DNA from: Coriolopsis trogii
Taxonomy: Eukaryota; Basidiomycota; Agaricomycetes; Polyporales; Polyporaceae
Assembly (NCBI GenBank): GCA_020543525.1
Contig: JAHYIO010000003.1
Span: 3,038,001-3,102,000 of the forward strand
DNA length: 64,000 nt
Direction: 5' to 3'
Position 1 is the stretch's first letter. Each line of letters begins with the position of its first letter. The notes beneath the pieces were generated by a model. The model was not told where the DNA came from and made no database searches. It saw nothing but the letters and a program-made list of their open reading frames with translations. Shown piece after piece: positions 1-9,932 of the stretch. The position numbers and the translations under genes were made by a program.

Positions 1-463
1 GCCACACGGTATGCTGCGCGCGAAGCCGGAGACAGTACTCACGATCCATATTCGCTCAGGAAGTACACCTTCGCGTCGCTTCTGGCGAGAGCTTGGATGA
101 TGGTTCGCTTCAGCTCGAGGGGCGCGGCGGAAAGGACGTTGACGATGACGTCGGCGCCTGCGAACGCCTTGTCGAGTGCCTGGCTCAACGCGCTGGCGTC
201 ACCGTCCGGGAGCGTGTACAGCTCGGCCCCTTTCTGCTGCAGATCCTGCGCCTTCTCGGACGCCGTGTTGCGGGTCAGAACGCGGACGTGGGCGAAAGAG
301 GAGCGGAAGTCCGTGAGGAAAGCCTGGCTGATATGTTGACCTGGAGGCGGTGTGGGTGAGGCTCGAGTTGTAGGTGCGCAGTCATGGGAAGCCATGGGTC
401 GTCAGACTTACCGAGGCCTCCCGTGCCGCCGATAATGGTAACAGTGTATCCAGTCGTGGCCAT
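1..463 (-). CDS. NmrA-like NAD(P)-binding oxidoreductase (5' part only)
   Basis: The gene runs off the left edge, so only the N-terminal third is present. Exon 1 (412-463) starts at the ATG at 463 and encodes a beta strand followed by the dinucleotide-binding loop GGTGGLGQ, typical of the Rossmann fold of NmrA/isoflavone-reductase-like proteins. A GT-AG intron (341-411) precedes exon 2 (43-340), which carries a second strand with the VRVLTRN motif that normally contacts the NADP phosphate, then GADVIVNVLS and an FLSEYG motif. The FLSEYG segment corresponds to the FxPSE(Y/F)G signature of NmrA relatives. A donor follows at 42. Family assignment rests on these motifs. The substrate cannot be read from the sequence. 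Confidence 0.8.
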
Positions 464-2290
464 GGTTAATGCCGCGTGAGTGCAGTGATAGTGAGTAGTC
501 CGGGTTGCTACCTCGGGTGCTTGATGAGGTTGGTACTTATATCTTGTGGGATCACAGCGCAGTCGAGCACAATTGCCAATCTGGTATGATTGGGAGGGTT
601 CGAAGGTTCATGTTACCGCGCGAGAACGAGCAAAGCCAGTACGTGAATAAGCGACACGATGGCGTATAGGGCTACGGCGCGCACTTGGACTTCTGCGCAA
701 GTAATCATCAGACCAGATAACAGCTAGTCAGCGGACTCACTCAAGCTTGCGATGACAACTGACGATGCAACAACTCACAAGCGTTCGTGTCCACTGGCAG
801 CAGCATGCACCGAGCAAGTCCCACGCAAGTTGGCTACGAGACCTCGACTACGCCTCTCGATTCCTGACATGTGCCGATATCGGGATATACCTGGTGAGTT
901 TGAAGTATGCGTCTTCAAGACTGCAGTGCTCGGAGACCATGGCGTACATAGGTAATGCTGAGCGTGAGGTTCAGGATAATGCTGCGCGCCTCTGCCTTGA
1001 CAAGCCCGCTACGCTATCTCGCTGAGTCATTCGTGAACCTGAGTAATTCAATCATCACGCAATGCCTCTTACTCACATTCATCAGCTCGATTGGTGACGT
1101 GCGTCTGTGGCCGATGCTATGATCCTGCTGCCCGTTCACCGTCACTGACTGCATGCATTTGACACGACCACGCGCAATATGGCGTAAACCCTGCCCGGGA
1201 GCTGTCGTTGGTCCCTCAGGCAGTGTAAACTAATTGTACTCACAGTCTGTTGGTGACAGGCTCTGCAACCGGACTGCAAGCCACCCCGAGGCTCTATGCC
1301 TCATGTAGGCGTATAGAAGCAAACCTAATTGCACAAATGACGGACGATTCCTGCAAGGATTACCCTCGGGGTCATCGGAGACTGTTATCAACTCGACATT
1401 GGGCACGGACAATAGCATGGTGTGCCAGGAGGACCATGCGCCCTCGGGATTTCAGTGTAGTCTTCTCGCTCTGAGGTACAGGCACACGCTGAGCCGAGTC
1501 TCTCGGAGTGTCTTTCGGGAATCCGCGTCCCGTTTGAAGGGTAGCACAGAGATCTCGGGCGGCAGGAAGACTTCTGTCCATGCATCGGTGAGCGGTTTTC
1601 TATAAAGGACGCTGTCATCTGATGAATGCATGCACTGTCCAGTGATACCGGTTCTTGTTCAGGAGTCCGAAGGATGATCGGGGAAGACGACGTTGGAATC
1701 CAGGAATGGAAGGTGCTCGCGTGCTTCGAACCTCGTCCACCCTGCAGCCTACAGCGATTGTCTGTACCAGAACCGCATCTTCCTCCAGAATAGTTGTCAA
1801 CATCTCGCTCACTGGATGGCCGACGACGACGGCTGCTCAGCACACCCGGAGCGTCCTGTCGTGCAGGTGCGCTGTACTCATTCGACTTCGCAGCAAGACG
1901 ATGAGCCGTGTTGCATCCGCGGCTTCCTTTGGAGCTCAGCAGACGCTATGCAGTTCGTAGATCCAGGGCGCGACTACGCCCAAGAGCTACCGAATTACCT
2001 GTCTCTGAGGAAATTCCTTGCCCGACGCGAGATGCACTGCGCCGCACCGTCTTCGTCTTCAGGCAAATTCACGTCACAGATGTCTGCAACTGCCGCTATG
2101 ATTCTCACCCGATCCTCGCCAGCGAGCCCGCGATTTGCCTCTACTCGCATCCCCTGCAGGTCACAAGCTCGCCGTGCCGTCACCGACGATGAAGTCATCG
2201 AATCATCATCAGCGATTCAAGTACAAGGGCGAAACTGGAGACTATGGTTCAGAACGTTCCTCAACGTTGTCAACATCCTCCTCTGCCAAA
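464..2290. other. intergenic, no supportable gene
   Basis: All six frames are broken by stops. The longer open frames around 1388-1843 and 1693-2290 show no recognisable motif or coherent exon structure. This stretch includes the upstream regions of the NmrA-like gene (leftward) and the HsbA-like gene (rightward). Confidence 0.5.
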
Positions 2291-3172
2291 ATGACGCTCC
2301 TTGTTCACGTCGTCGCAATTGTCGCCGTCGCCATCTTCAGCATCGTGGGGACCGTCGCGCAAAGCGAGAATACGGTTCTGGAAGCGATCCAGACGATTGC
2401 GTTCCAGGCGCAGGACTATCAAATCGCCATATCCGAGGTCAATGCCTCCACCATCAGCACCCAGGGTGGCGTACGTTTACATTCTCCCTTTCGTCGCCTG
2501 ATCATCCTCACCAAGCCCTCAGAAAATCCCCACCGATCTTGATGACGTCGCCATTGCTCTCAACCACTACTACAACGAGTATTACAGTGCAAGTGGCCCT
2601 ATGCGCCATTCGTGATGCTCGCAGCGCTCACTGTTGTCTGTTCAGCCGAACGTCGTTCAATTCTCTGACGACGCAGCCAGCGAGATTGTAGGGGTCTGGA
2701 CGGGTCTCATCGAAGTTCTGAAGTGAGTTGACCGGTACTGTCTCTCTTGCATACCCATTCAACCTATCCGCAGATTCCTTCTGGAGACCATTGATGACAA
2801 GCATGTACGTGCATCAGGCTAGGGTGAACTGCCCAAGCTCCGTTGCGGAACGCTGAGCACACTCCCTGTGTAGTCGCTCGCGGCTGCGTCCTCCCTCATC
2901 GAACCCATCGCTGCCGCTGTGCGTACATTGGAGGTCGCATCGGGTGTATGTATTCTCCTCAGACACCCCGATGCGATCCGATAGGTGAACGCCTCCAACA
3001 GGATTTCAATTTCATGATCTTGAGCATGGTGCCCACCCAACGCGACCGCGCCGAAGCACTCACAGTACGTTCCCTGTGTCGTGTGATGGGCGTTCCATTA
3101 CTCATGGGTTGCCCGGGATAGAACGAGTTGGCTGCCACATTCGCAACTACTAAGCAGACCTATCCGTACTAG
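2291..3172 (+). CDS. secreted HsbA-like hydrophobic surface-binding protein
   Basis: A seven-exon model (2291-2470, 2523-2588, 2646-2722, 2774-2804, 2874-2943, 2985-3064, 3122-3172) sums to 555 nt, giving 184 residues. The first 23 or so residues are a signal peptide (TLLVHVVAIVAVAIFSIVG core). The mature part is a helical, cysteine-poor domain with the pattern of HsbA relatives: an N-terminal helix VLEAIQTIAFQAQDY, a middle segment IPTDLDDVAIALNHYY, and an Ala-rich C-terminal helix ending in NELAATFATTKQTYPY. HsbA proteins are secreted, adsorb to hydrophobic surfaces and can recruit esterases. I start at 2291 because only this ATG opens with a signal peptide. Intron 2 is read as a GC-AG intron (donor GCAAGT at 2589), which is what keeps the frame. 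The family call is from pattern and architecture, so moderate. Confidence 0.65.
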
Positions 3173-4330
3173 GCGACGGAAGCTGACTATCCCCCTGGCT
3201 TGTCGACTTCGAAACAGGTACCCATCAATCTCGTGGTGGGAGCACTGGCATGGGTGTGGACGGTCCTTTGGCGCTCTTAGAATACCCGATCACCGGTATT
3301 GGCAGAATCGTCTTGGGGTGAAACAGAATACCGAGTCCTCAGCTCCTGTATTATCAGCCAACTCGTCGAACTTGTGCGTTCGTTCTTGACCGTGCTTGTC
3401 GTCATAATTGTCGTGTTTATCTCAGTTTGCTCAACTGTTTGCGGCAAGTCTCTCACGCCACCATTCCACCGGTTAGCACGGAGACGCGGAGAGTCGACTA
3501 CGTCGACATCGCTCCCAGGCGTTGTCTCGCGGAGAGATTCATGCGCCGCGGAGATCTTGACGCGTCCCTGCGTCTGTAAAAAAACTGTTGTGCCGCACGG
3601 CGGTACTCTAGTGTCAGCTCGCCCTTCCACATTCGTAGGACGACGCTGTTCCGTCATTTATCGGTGAACGCTCTGGAAACGACGTTGGACAGCCCCCTGG
3701 AATGTAGAGAGATCGGTTATGTTCGGTTAGGGTCACCTGGGCGAAACATGATCGCTCGTGCGGGGTTCGCGCATCGCGGAACCGCAGAAATCTCAATCAA
3801 GCGGAAGTGGACGCATTAGGCGAACATATATGTTCTAGTCAACATGAGAGATCAGCGCGGGCGCAGTGCGTGATTCCCTGTGTGACGTCCCGATCCAGCC
3901 ACCGCGATGTCTACATGCCTGGCCTGACATCTCGCCAAAGCTACGTGAAGGCCAACACAGAGATGGCTGTCCCTGGACGTCATCTGTCTATGCAGCGGCT
4001 AAGCGAGTCTTGAATGAATGGTTCGAATCGTGCGCTAGTGTCCGGACGGAAACCACCGAATGCGTCCGGAGGTACTCGAGGTTCCTCCTTTGGAAAAATG
4101 GAACAAACAGGCGCTTGAAATATTCCATCCATGCAGAGAACAACGAGAGAATCAGGGCGAGCACCACACTGAACCGTCACCGGAGACTGGGCGACAGTGC
4201 CCCTTGCCATTATTGTGGGTGGATTCCGAGAGCGTCACTCCGCTCGACCGTTGTCCTCGCTGTGAAGGGCAATAATTGATGATCCGATGTGTATGTGCGC
4301 ACTCGGAGTGGTCCACTCACTCCTGCATGG
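3173..4330. other. intergenic, no supportable gene
   Basis: No frame shows a recognisable domain. Open frames at 3299-3667 and 3866-4279 look like chance. The right end contains the promoter of the terpene synthase gene. Confidence 0.45.
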
Positions 4331-4337
4331 TATAAGA
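4331..4337 (+). promoter_or_regulatory. TATA-like box of the terpene synthase gene
   Basis: TATAAGA lies 80 bases upstream of the chosen ATG at 4417, a usual spacing for filamentous fungi. Position and sequence are the only evidence. Confidence 0.4.
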
Positions 4338-4416
4338 GCACCAACTGCTCGGGAGTAGGAGACATACAGAACTGGACTTGTGTACCATTCTGAGTGCAGC
4401 TGCCTTTCACTTCGCC

Positions 4417-5923
4417 ATGTCGTCGTCTCCCTCTTCCTCTTTTGCGAGTGTGTCGTCTTCCTCGAGCACCGACGCTTTCGAGCTGCCCGACACTCTGGCG
4501 CGGTGGCCGTGGCAGCGTGCTATTAACCCGCATTACGCGGAGGTCAAGCCCGCCTCGGCCGCGTGGCTGGAGTCGTTCCGTGCTTTCAGCACGAAAGCAC
4601 AGAAGGCATTCAACAAGTGCGACTTCAGTGCGTCGACCTTTCATCTTTCCCCACGTCGATCGATGCTCACATCCATGCTTGCCTTCGTCCACAGACCTAC
4701 TCGCGTCCCTTGCGTACCCGAAGGCCACCAAAGGTACGCACAAACACGGCCCCGACGGATGATTCGAGGGTGCTAACCTCTCTCTCGTATCTCCGTAGAG
4801 CAACTGCGGACGGGCTGCGACCTCATGAACGTCTTCTTCGTCTTCGACGAGTACTCGGATGTCGAGGACGAGAAGACGGTCCAGGAGCTCGCCGACATCA
4901 TCATGGACGCGCTCCGGAACCCGCACAAGCCACGCCCGGCGGGAGAGAACATCGTGGGCGAGATCACAAGGCAGTACGTCTTCCCCACCGTTACGAGCAG
5001 ACTAGCGGACGGATACTCACCTACGCTCGACTCCCGACAGGTTCTGGGCATTGGCCATCAACACCGCAAGCCCATCTTCCCAGCGGCGGTTCATTCGTAC
5101 GTTCGACGACTACTGCCAGTCGGTTGTCCAGCAGGCCGCCGACCGGACGCACGACCGACTCCGGGACGTGGAGAGCTACATGCAAAATCGGAGGGAGAAC
5201 ATCGGCGCAAAGCCGTCCTATGCGCTGCTCGAGCTGGACATGAACCTGCCCGATGAGGTGCTTGAGCACCCAACGATCGAGGCTCTATCAACGTGGTCAA
5301 TCGACATGCTCATTCTCGGCAACGTGCGTCCATTCCCCCGTGGCAGTCGAGTATTGACGTTGACGTTGACGCTGACGCTTTCTCGCCATGTGCAGGACAT
5401 CTGCTCGTACAACGTCGAGCAGGCAAAGGGCGACGACCGGCACAACATCGTCACCATCGTCATGCGCCAGTTCGACATGGACATCCAAGGGGCCATGAAC
5501 TGGATCGCGGCCTACCACGATCGGCTCGTGGACCAGTTCCTCGCGAGCTACGACCGGCTGCCGTCTTGGGGTCCGGAGGTCGACGCACAGGTCGCGCGCT
5601 ACGTCGACGGGCTCGGGAACTGGGTCCGCGCGAACGACAGCTGGAGCTTCGAGAGCGAGCGGTACTTCATGCTGGACGGGCCCGAGATTCAGAAGAGCCG
5701 CCGGGTGAGGCTGCTTCCCAAGATTCCTGCTGCCATGCCCACACCAGTGTCCGTGTCCGTGTCAGCGCCCGTGTCCGTCGGTCTTGACGAACGCGCACTT
5801 CATGTGGCCCAGGATGTAAGGTCGACCTCAGTTCGCCGGAGAGAGTCGAAGATCGACGATGGTCGTGTGCGCGCTCTTGTGTTCGTGTTGATAGTGGCTC
5901 TGGTGGCGGCTTACCACATGTAG
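4417..5923 (+). CDS. sesquiterpene synthase (class I terpene cyclase)
   Basis: Five exons (4417-4627, 4695-4733, 4799-4973, 5041-5323, 5396-5923) sum to 411 residues. The Asp-rich Mg2+-binding motif DEYSD is at about residues 100-104, and the second metal-binding NSE motif reads NDICSYNVE (N236, S240, E244). A basic pair and Tyr near the end (SFESERYF) match the conserved RY region of basidiomycete sesquiterpene synthases. These enzymes ionise farnesyl diphosphate and cyclise the cation. The product cannot be predicted. The catalytic domain ends near [10 protein letters not shown], but the same exon continues for about 75 residues: a Pro/Val/Ser-rich linker, a basic stretch, and a C-terminal segment [17 protein letters not shown] that looks like a membrane tail anchor. 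Intron 4 (5324-5395) contains a TTGACG-type short tandem repeat. A P450 gene lies 7 kb downstream. Confidence 0.93.
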
Positions 5924-7262
5924 ATTGTACTATATCTTATTGTTATCTGTGTCCAAGCAAAGTATTTAGTATTCCGTTATTGAATATCACATCCTATACG
6001 TACTTGTACTGGTGGTGTAAGGAACGAACACTGTCATCCAAGGCAACTCAACACGCCTGCTAGCGCCGAGGAGTCTGTAAGAAACCGTCCATGACAAATT
6101 CGTTAGTAGCCGCCTGTTGTAGCTCCGTCATATTCGACGCACGGAACAGGGAAAGGCGTCTCGGATCGGAGTTGGACAGGACAAGAGTGTATCCCCATAT
6201 AGTATCTCTAGCGCAAGTGTCGGATCCTGTCACCAGGTACGGTGTGGCACGGTCAGTACTTGAGTCATGGAATGAGCGAGGACTGCATCTCACATGCGAT
6301 ACTCCAGGTCTGCTACGCCCCACGGGCCGCAGTCGTAAAGTCACCGGGGTGGTGAGAAGTCAAGACCTCTGAAGGTACAGCACTGCGGCTTCGCACGCGA
6401 AGTTTTCCTTGCGGGATGACTGCCAACTGATGAATGCCGTTTACATCGGACTCACCACTGTCAAGAATGATTGAAGCCAATAACTCGTAAATGGAAATGA
6501 GAATGCACAGCAAACCGGGAGATGAACGAGCGGTCCCGGATATGTTGTGGTTCGTGGCCAAAGTCGAACGCCAGACTCGGAGGAACTGCCTATCAGCGCT
6601 TCATGCTTCGGTAATCTCCGACGGCTCGGCCGTAACCGGTACCGGGTTACTACTAGTCTCCGTTGCACGGTCATGCTCGCTACGCCCGTACTTATGTTGG
6701 TCAATGTGATTCAAGCTTCAAACAGTACATTTAGCTTCGAAAGACAAAGGTTCTTGAGTTCGTTGTTGGAAGATGACTTGTCCGGCGAGGTGATCCTGAT
6801 CACGCGACGCGCGTCGGACGGCGCTTATGATATCAGCTTAGCGCCCGAACCATGGTGGTCGGGTCAGCAATGAACTTCGTATAACTCGACAAAGCTACGT
6901 TCAATTCAGCTCAAAACTTCCATAGGCGTAGGTTCAGGCATAAGTAACATATTTTGGACGTTATGTGATAGGAAACGGATGTTTGAATGTGTCGCAGACT
7001 GCTCAAGTTTTGGGCGCTATAATCTAGTGTATCGTGAAATTTGTACATGTTTGTTCCCCGCGAAGTGCGTCCGAGAGCCTCCTAGTGGGTATGCTCGCTT
7101 CGCTCGCAACTATATGATGACTCAGTTGCCCTATGCAGCTCTGTTGAATGCATGATTGTGTATCTGGCAACCTGAAGAGACAATGGACACAGCCTCTACC
7201 AAGCTCTCATATCTCGAGGTACAGGACGGCGTCACAAACATTACAGGGACTCTGCATAGATC
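5924..7262. other. intergenic, no supportable gene
   Basis: Relatively AT-rich with frequent stops. Short hydrophobic frames on the minus strand near 6313-6561 and plus-strand frames near 6547-6873 have no recognisable motif and no convincing splice structure. They could be decayed coding sequence. Confidence 0.45.
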
Positions 7263-8007
7263 TCATAGCTCTTCGCTGGCATGAGATGCTCCATGATACC
7301 CCGGCGCACTCAATATACTAGTACTATCCAGATCCTCACATTCTCCATCCGCAACAGTATGACTGGGTATAACCCCGTCCTCGAACGGGAATTGTAAAAT
7401 GCGCGACCCAGCTCGGACGGTGGTAATATGTCCAAGCTCGGAAGTCTCCTTGTTATCTGTCGCAATGTACAGTCGGTTAGGCTTGACGTAGAGCACCTCG
7501 TCTGACGTCGGGAAAGTAATAGTTGCGTTTCCCTCTAAGATGACAAAATATCTGTGGCGCAAAGTTCAGTATTTGTTCACTTAACTTTACCGGAGTGCAG
7601 GAGTGCTCACTGCAGATTGGGGGCATTATACGGGCTGTTCAACGGCACTTTCAGTATCGTAGCATGTGGTGAGAGTGAGCGGACTGACCCCTGTGTATGG
7701 TCTCTATCGCTCGGCATCATAGTGTAGGTTGCCTGTGCTAGATCCCCAAGAGGTTGTATCTCCATCTGGCAGTCAAGTTGGCCTCAACTGAATCGGGCAG
7801 CCTGAGTTGATGGCTCACCCCATGCGAGCGAATCCACTCTCGCTCCATAGTCCAGCACTCAAACGTGGATTTACCGTTTTTGCCTACGATCGCGGTCACC
7901 TGGAGTGAATGGGTGGGCGTAGAAGCTGTGCATGGTAGTGTTACACAAGCTGCTACCATGAGGATAGTCGAGATCGTGCCAGGGTTTATGATATTGTTGA
8001 GCTTCAT
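7263..8007 (-). CDS. small secreted cupin-like protein
   Basis: Three exons on the minus strand (7789-8007, 7611-7732, 7263-7551) join in frame to 209 residues. The N-terminus is a signal peptide (MKLNN..., hydrophobic core TISTILMVAACVTL). After the start of the mature chain comes KSTFECWTM. Further on, a beta-rich part NLQYFVILEGNATITFP, then GHITTV, ILQFPFEDGVIPSHTV and an acidic tail resemble the small secreted cupin-fold family found in wood-decay basidiomycetes. The fold is inferred from the spacing of strand-like segments and glycines. The metal-binding histidines of enzymatic cupins are not evident, so a catalytic role is doubtful. It could equally be described as a secreted protein of unknown function. 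The start is set by the signal peptide. The frame runs open further upstream, but without features. Confidence 0.6.
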
Positions 8008-8510
8008 GAGTTGATGGTGAATGTCGAAGATGTTTCGTCGAAAGGAAGTATCGCGTTGGGATACTAGCTGGCTCTGCATCTTATAACCTATAACCAGGAC
8101 CAACGTACCGCTGTGAGCCGCTGTAATAGCGATTCCTTGGAAGCAAGATTGTGATACCATTCCTACCTGTATAATTCGAGTTATATGAGTGGTCGACGGC
8201 TCCGACTCCGCCTTGTTGGGCATCTGTCAACCACAGTTAGTTCATGATTTTGAACGACCACAGTGCTGCAAAACGTGCCGTATATCAATATGACTGTCTC
8301 AAGGTGGAAGGGACTGTACAGCTGCATGGGCACGATAATATCTGACGCACATCCAGACGCGCTCAACGCTATCATGCGATGTGGTATACACCCAGAAATC
8401 TAAGATTTCGGGCGGTCTGAGGTCTGAATTCCATGCATTAGTAGACACGATGTGGAACCATGTCGCTGCGCGTTACACCGAACACCGGCCCTTGTTGGAC
8501 GCGCGCACTG
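8008..8510. other. spacer upstream of the secreted cupin-like gene
   Basis: It holds the promoter region of the minus-strand gene ending at 8007. Open frames here (8181-8375 minus, 8381-8563 plus) show no recognisable features. Confidence 0.4.
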
Positions 8511-9932
8511 TCAAACTGACATCTCCAACGCTTTGCACTCAGCACCAGAGAACGTCTGCATAGGGTGTTCCTCCACAGCGTCCTCATCCTGCCTTGTTTC
8601 GACGATACTGATACGCATGGGAGCCGCGAACAACAAAGATCCTCCCGTGAGGTTCGGGGCGTCATCATAGTTAAAGCCCCGCTTGGATGAGGAGCCATGC
8701 GTTAGTCCGAAGGCCACGCGGACGACTATGAGCAGAGGAGTGATGGTCTTGGGAGGTGGCGTCCGGGCGGCGTGTCTGTGGTCAACACATGCTCAATTCA
8801 TGTAAAATAGATGCGCTCACCGCAAGCTGTACGATGCTATCTATAGCGACCACCGTAGCGGGATTGTTGCTCAGATACAGGACTACCGTCACCAATGTCG
8901 CAACGGCAAACAGCGACCCAGACTCGATGATGATGAGGACGATATTCGTGTGCATTCTGGCGTGATCCTTGAGAGACGTCCGCGCTATTTCACGGGCGTG
9001 AAGCCATATGCGAAGAGCAATGAACGCGGTAACTCCAATGTTGAGGGCTAAGTCGCTTGTCCAGTCGAGGATGCCCATGTCGTGAACCGTCTTGTCGAAA
9101 ATAGAGACACCAGGCCTACCGCCGAAAATCATGGCTACAATTGAAGCGCCTGTATGACCACCACCGTTTTCAGTTTCATGATCCCCCTAAACCTTATAGA
9201 CTCAAGGACGCTCACCTAGACGAGTAGCCTCCAAGCACAGCTAGATCGAAGGCGAGGATGGTCATCAGCCCCTATACACAGATTCACCGCCCAATGTCAT
9301 ATGCTCACAGGAACTACGACGACTTGCCAGCGTTTGCCGTAGAGTATCCACAATCGCCAGATCAGGACGACATCCTGCAAGCAAACCTGGATCCAGATCA
9401 TGAGGGACGCACAGTATTAGACAGAGTGCGGACACTGACGTTCACCGTGTATAGCCCTATCTTGGACTGCGGCAGTGGGCTAGCCTCGTTCGCAAAGTAG
9501 AGGGTGGCCGCTCCGGTCGGACCATCGACGAACGCTTCGAGTAACTGCCGCAGCGATACCGCGACATAGGCGGTGGACACGAGGAACGCCAAGGAGGATA
9601 CGTAGACAAGGATCCTATCGAGGTATTGTGACATGAGTGAGAGGAGAGCGGTTGGTACTCAGTACGCTCTCACCGGGAACTCGGCTGTGCCCATTTCTGG
9701 CTCAAGACGTAGAGCGCGGTGCCATAGATCAGTACACTGCAAGCACTATCAGCGGCTGGACAACATTTGCTCAAGGAAAGCGATCACTTCATCCCTGCGC
9801 GTAGGCTGTGCATCAGTCATGGGGGCGGGGCGGCTCGGTACCGGGCTCACCGTAGAGAACGGTCTCAATCCATATACCGATTAAAAACATCTTGTCGAGG
9901 CGCAGAAGATCTGGACGAGACGCTGCCTCCAT
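8511..9932 (-). pseudogene. basidiomycete seven-transmembrane protein, possibly frame-broken
   Basis: Minus-strand exons recover a membrane protein of the Agaricomycete DUF6533/DUF6534-like seven-helix type. Exon 1 (9851-9932) gives MFLIGIWIETVLYG. Exon 2 (9674-9736) gives VLIYGTALYVL. Exon 3 (from 9614) gives VAVSLRQLLEAFVDG and LYFANEASPL. Exon 4 gives QDVVLIWRLWILYGKRW. Later exons give further helices and end PLLIVVRVAFG plus a polar tail closing at 8511. The exons appear in the order expected for this family. However, the exon 1/2 junction and the GGYSS-to-IVAMIFGG junction near 9130-9220 are each out of frame by one base with canonical splice sites. Either small indels have broken the gene or I have mis-set two splice sites. 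These proteins have no established function; some are speculated to be receptor-like. Confidence 0.55.
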
